Assembly: GCA_934541015.1 (NCBI GenBank)
Contig: CAKTDC010000013.1
Location: 11,299 to 75,298, forward strand
Origin: an uncultured Luteimonas sp.
GTDB lineage: Bacteria; Pseudomonadota; Gammaproteobacteria; Xanthomonadales; Xanthomonadaceae
Direction: 5' to 3'
Length of the DNA: 64,000 nt
In this document: one piece after another, positions 62,478 to 64,000 of the stretch
How positions within the stretch are numbered: the stretch's first letter is position 1
Layout: every line of letters begins with the position of its first letter
The notes under the pieces: model-generated
Seen by the model: only the letters and a program-made list of their open reading frames with translations
What the model was told of the DNA's origin: nothing
Databases searched by the model: none
Program-made: the position numbers and the translations under genes

Positions 62478-62907
62478 GGAGAAAAGGGACCGGAAATAGT
62501 GTTGTAGCAAGGTATATCACCTGCCCCGGTGGCGATATCCGCCAGAGGTCATGGTGACGTTCGGAAACCGCGGCAACGACGCGACGCGCGCACCGCAGCC
62601 GACGTGACGCGGCTGGCGCACGGATGGTTGCAGGAGGCGCGGAAGGATACCCGCAGATGCCGCCGGCGGACGAACGCGGTCGCGCTCCGCTTCGGGTTCC
62701 CGTTCGCCGGCGCCCCGGTCCGCCTGCAGCCACGGCGGCCAGGCCCGCGCGAGCGGCCCGCGCGCGGCCGCGGAGGCCGGGCGCAGCGTTTCCTTAACAG
62801 CTTTCGACGCTGTCGCTATACTGTCCCGATTGCGCGTGGTCGAAGCCTTCGCGCATGTCCCCTGACCCCAGCCAGTTCCAACAGCCATCAGGATTGCGGA
62901 AACCGAC
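62478..62907. other. Divergent promoter region between efflux operon and cytochrome genes
   Basis: 430 bp. The right part contains the cytochrome promoter (62794-62822). The left part, near the adaptor gene, has an AT-rich patch ATAGTGTTGTAGCAAGGTAT (62499-62518) that could hold the efflux promoter on the minus strand. The 62560-62780 stretch is GC-rich with no recognisable gene; open frames crossing it look like compositional noise. Confidence 0.5.
62794..62822 (+). promoter_or_regulatory. Promoter of the cytochrome c genes
   Basis: -35 TTAACA (62794-62799), 17-bp spacer, -10 TATACT (62817-62822); one mismatch from consensus in each box. It lies about 80 bp before the first cytochrome start. 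Confidence 0.75.
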
Positions 62908-63333
62908 ATGACGCGACCGATCACGATCGCCGCCTGCGCCGCCCTTGCCGCGCTCTCCTGGGCGGTGTTTGCGCAGACCGCGCCCGCCGACAGCGAAGCC
63001 ACCGTCACCGAACCGGCCCAGGCCGAAGCCGTCGCGGAGCCGGAGGCGGCTGCCGCCACTGCCGCCCCTGCGCCGCTGGTCGGCAACGCCGAGACCGGCA
63101 AGCTGCTGACCTACACCTGCCAGGGCTGCCACGGCATCCGTGGCTACAAGAACGTCTATCCGACCTACCACGTTCCGATGATCGTCGGGCAGTCGGAGGT
63201 CTACCTCACCAACGCGCTGACCGAATACCGCCGCGGCACCCGCAGCCACCCGACGATGCAGGCCCAGGCCCAGAGCTTCTCGGACCAGGACATCGCCGAC
63301 ATCGTGGCCTTCCTTTCGGGACTGCAGAAGTGA
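62908..63333 (+). CDS. Periplasmic c-type cytochrome (class I)
   Basis: 141 residues. Signal peptide ending AVFAQ (about 1-22), an Ala/Glu-rich linker, then a monohaem domain: haem site CQGCH (about 74-78 region, TYTCQGCHGIRGYKN), an axial Met candidate in TYHVPMIVGQ or HPTMQAQ, and the C-terminal helix DIADIVAFLSGL. It likely carries electrons in the periplasm to a terminal oxidase or reductase. The next cytochrome gene starts within 9 bp, so the two are co-transcribed. Confidence 0.93.
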   Translation: MTRPITIAACAALAALSWAVFAQTAPADSEATVTEPAQAEAVAEPEAAAATAAPAPLVGNAETGKLLTYTCQGCHGIRGYKNVYPTYHVPMIVGQSEVYLTNALTEYRRGTRSHPTMQAQAQSFSDQDIADIVAFLSGLQK

Positions 63334-63341
63334 GCCGCGCC

Positions 63342-63767
63342 ATGAAGAAGACCGCCTCCGCCCTTCCCCTCGCCCTCGCCGCCTGCATCGCCCTGGCGCT
63401 GTCGGCCTGCGGCGGCTCCTCGTCCGACCACGCCGGCGGCACCGTGTCGTCCTCGGCCGGGCTGCCGGATGGGCGCATCACCGAAGGCGAGCAGCAGGCA
63501 CTGGTCAAGGGCGCGGCCACGGGACAGTCGTGCATCGACTGCCACGGCGAAGCCGGCAACAACCCGCTGGATCCGAGCTATCCCAAGATCGGCGGGCAGT
63601 ACCGCGACTACCTGGGCCATGCCCTGCAGCAGTATCGCGACGGCCAGCGCGAGCATGCGCTGATGTCGCAGCAGGCGATCAACCTCTCCGACCAGCAAAT
63701 CGCCGACCTGGCGGCCTATTTCGCCTCGCAGCCCTCGCAGCTGACCGACCTGGCCGGCGCGCACTGA
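63342..63767 (+). CDS. Lipoprotein c-type cytochrome (class I)
   Basis: 141 residues. Lipoprotein-type signal with lipobox LSAC (Cys23), a Gly/Ser linker, then monohaem cytochrome: CIDCH (about 64-68), PKIGGQYRDYLGHALQQY and an axial Met in HALMSQQA, ending in the DLAAYFASQ helix. Similar to subunits of c4/c5-type electron carriers. The ATG at 63342 is used; an in-frame GTG at 63330 would overlap the previous stop as GTGA and is an alternative. Ends at a strong terminator. Confidence 0.9.
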   Translation: MKKTASALPLALAACIALALSACGGSSSDHAGGTVSSSAGLPDGRITEGEQQALVKGAATGQSCIDCHGEAGNNPLDPSYPKIGGQYRDYLGHALQQYRDGQREHALMSQQAINLSDQQIADLAAYFASQPSQLTDLAGAH

Positions 63768-63800
63768 ACCATCCAGCCGATTCGCGACTCACATATGTAG

Positions 63801-63827
63801 AACGGGGCCTGCGGGCCCCGTTTTTTT
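63801..63827 (+). terminator. Rho-independent terminator after cytochrome genes
   Basis: AACGGGGCC pairs with GGCCCCGTT across a TGCG loop, followed by a run of seven T, 34 bases after the last cytochrome stop codon. Confidence 0.93.
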
Positions 63828-63878
63828 GGATCGTCTCCCAAGTGCAGGGGCCGCTCTCACGTCCTCCATCAGACGGAC

Positions 63879-63992
63879 GCCGCGCCCTGGCGGCCGGGGT
63901 CGCTCTTCGCTCGGTCAGCCCATCCATGGGCTGACTCGCGCGCAAAACATCCATGTTTTGCTTGGCCGCGATCCCCGGCCGCCAGGACGCGG
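63879..63992. repeat. Cloverleaf-like palindromic element
   Basis: An outer stem pairs 63886-63903 with 63968-63986 (CCTGGCGGCCGGGG and its complement, one bulged base) and extends with one mismatch to 63879 and 63992. Inside are two perfect hairpins with CC loops: TCAGCCCATCCATGGGCTGA (63915-63934) and GCAAAACATCCATGTTTTGC (63942-63961). Together they form a three-way junction. No gene overlaps it. Confidence 0.8.
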
Positions 63993-64000
63993 CTCGTTGC

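Overview
The window is very GC-rich, densely packed chromosomal DNA with short spacers, many 4-base stop/start overlaps and few AT-rich islands. Gene content and order point to a gammaproteobacterium of the Xanthomonadaceae/Lysobacteraceae (Lysobacter, Luteimonas or Pseudoxanthomonas-like). The clues are the divergent ppsR/ppsA pair, the ndk-rlmN-pilW-rodZ-yfgM-bamB-der series, rpsA-ihfB-lapB next to envelope-sugar genes, a PsrA-type regulator beside a FadN-type beta-oxidation protein, and several families of intergenic palindromic repeats. The taxon is an inference; no rRNA gene is present.

Layout. 1-10.6 kb is a loose collection of stress and accessory genes: the end of topoisomerase IB, a DUF892 ferritin-like protein, a DUF421 membrane protein, an SDR/BON pair, a small acidic protein with an isochorismatase-like hydrolase, a DUF3182 ATP-grasp protein with an overlapping hydrolase, an ABC1 kinase, a small zinc-ribbon protein, DUF5694, and a two-helix membrane protein. 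10.6-12.0 kb holds a zinc-type CDF exporter with its ArsR/SmtB sensor and a clear operator. 12.0-13.1 kb has no genes: it is an expanded cluster of palindromic repeats containing a 258-bp exact tandem duplication. tRNA-Glu and tRNA-Ala follow.

13.7-30 kb is mostly housekeeping: ppsR/ppsA (gluconeogenesis and its regulator), orn, tadA with a NYN-LOTUS protein, guaB and guaA (GMP synthesis), folD, then the molybdenum-cofactor genes moeB, moeA and mobA, which read from the same strand as der and bamB. 30-37.4 kb continues this leftward series (der, bamB, yfgM-like, rodZ, pilW, rlmN, ndk). 37.5-42.0 kb is a rightward fatty-acid module: a PsrA-like repressor with a PsrA box over its own promoter, a FadN-type multifunctional protein, a thiolase and a strong terminator. 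42.0-50.3 kb is leftward: galU, a WbpM/CapD-type sugar-nucleotide enzyme, a WecA/MraY-type transferase, lapB, ihfB, rpsA and cmk. 50.3-54.6 kb is rightward: a cysteine-poor type-B L36 gene, a small secreted protein, the two-gene agmatine-to-putrescine pathway (aguA, aguB) and a TraB-family membrane protein. 54.8-62.5 kb is a leftward RND efflux operon with one adaptor and two different pumps. The right end has two c-type cytochromes with a good promoter and terminator, then a cloverleaf-like palindrome.

I did not find a defence island, prophage, integrase, CRISPR array or biosynthetic megacluster. The most unusual items are the repeat clusters (9.8-10.0, 12.0-13.0 and 63.9-64.0 kb), the NYN-LOTUS/tadA coupling, the lipoprotein-anchored methyltransferase, the ATP-grasp/hydrolase pair, and the terminator-like hairpin in the ndk leader. 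All functional calls come from reading motifs by eye; no database search was run.
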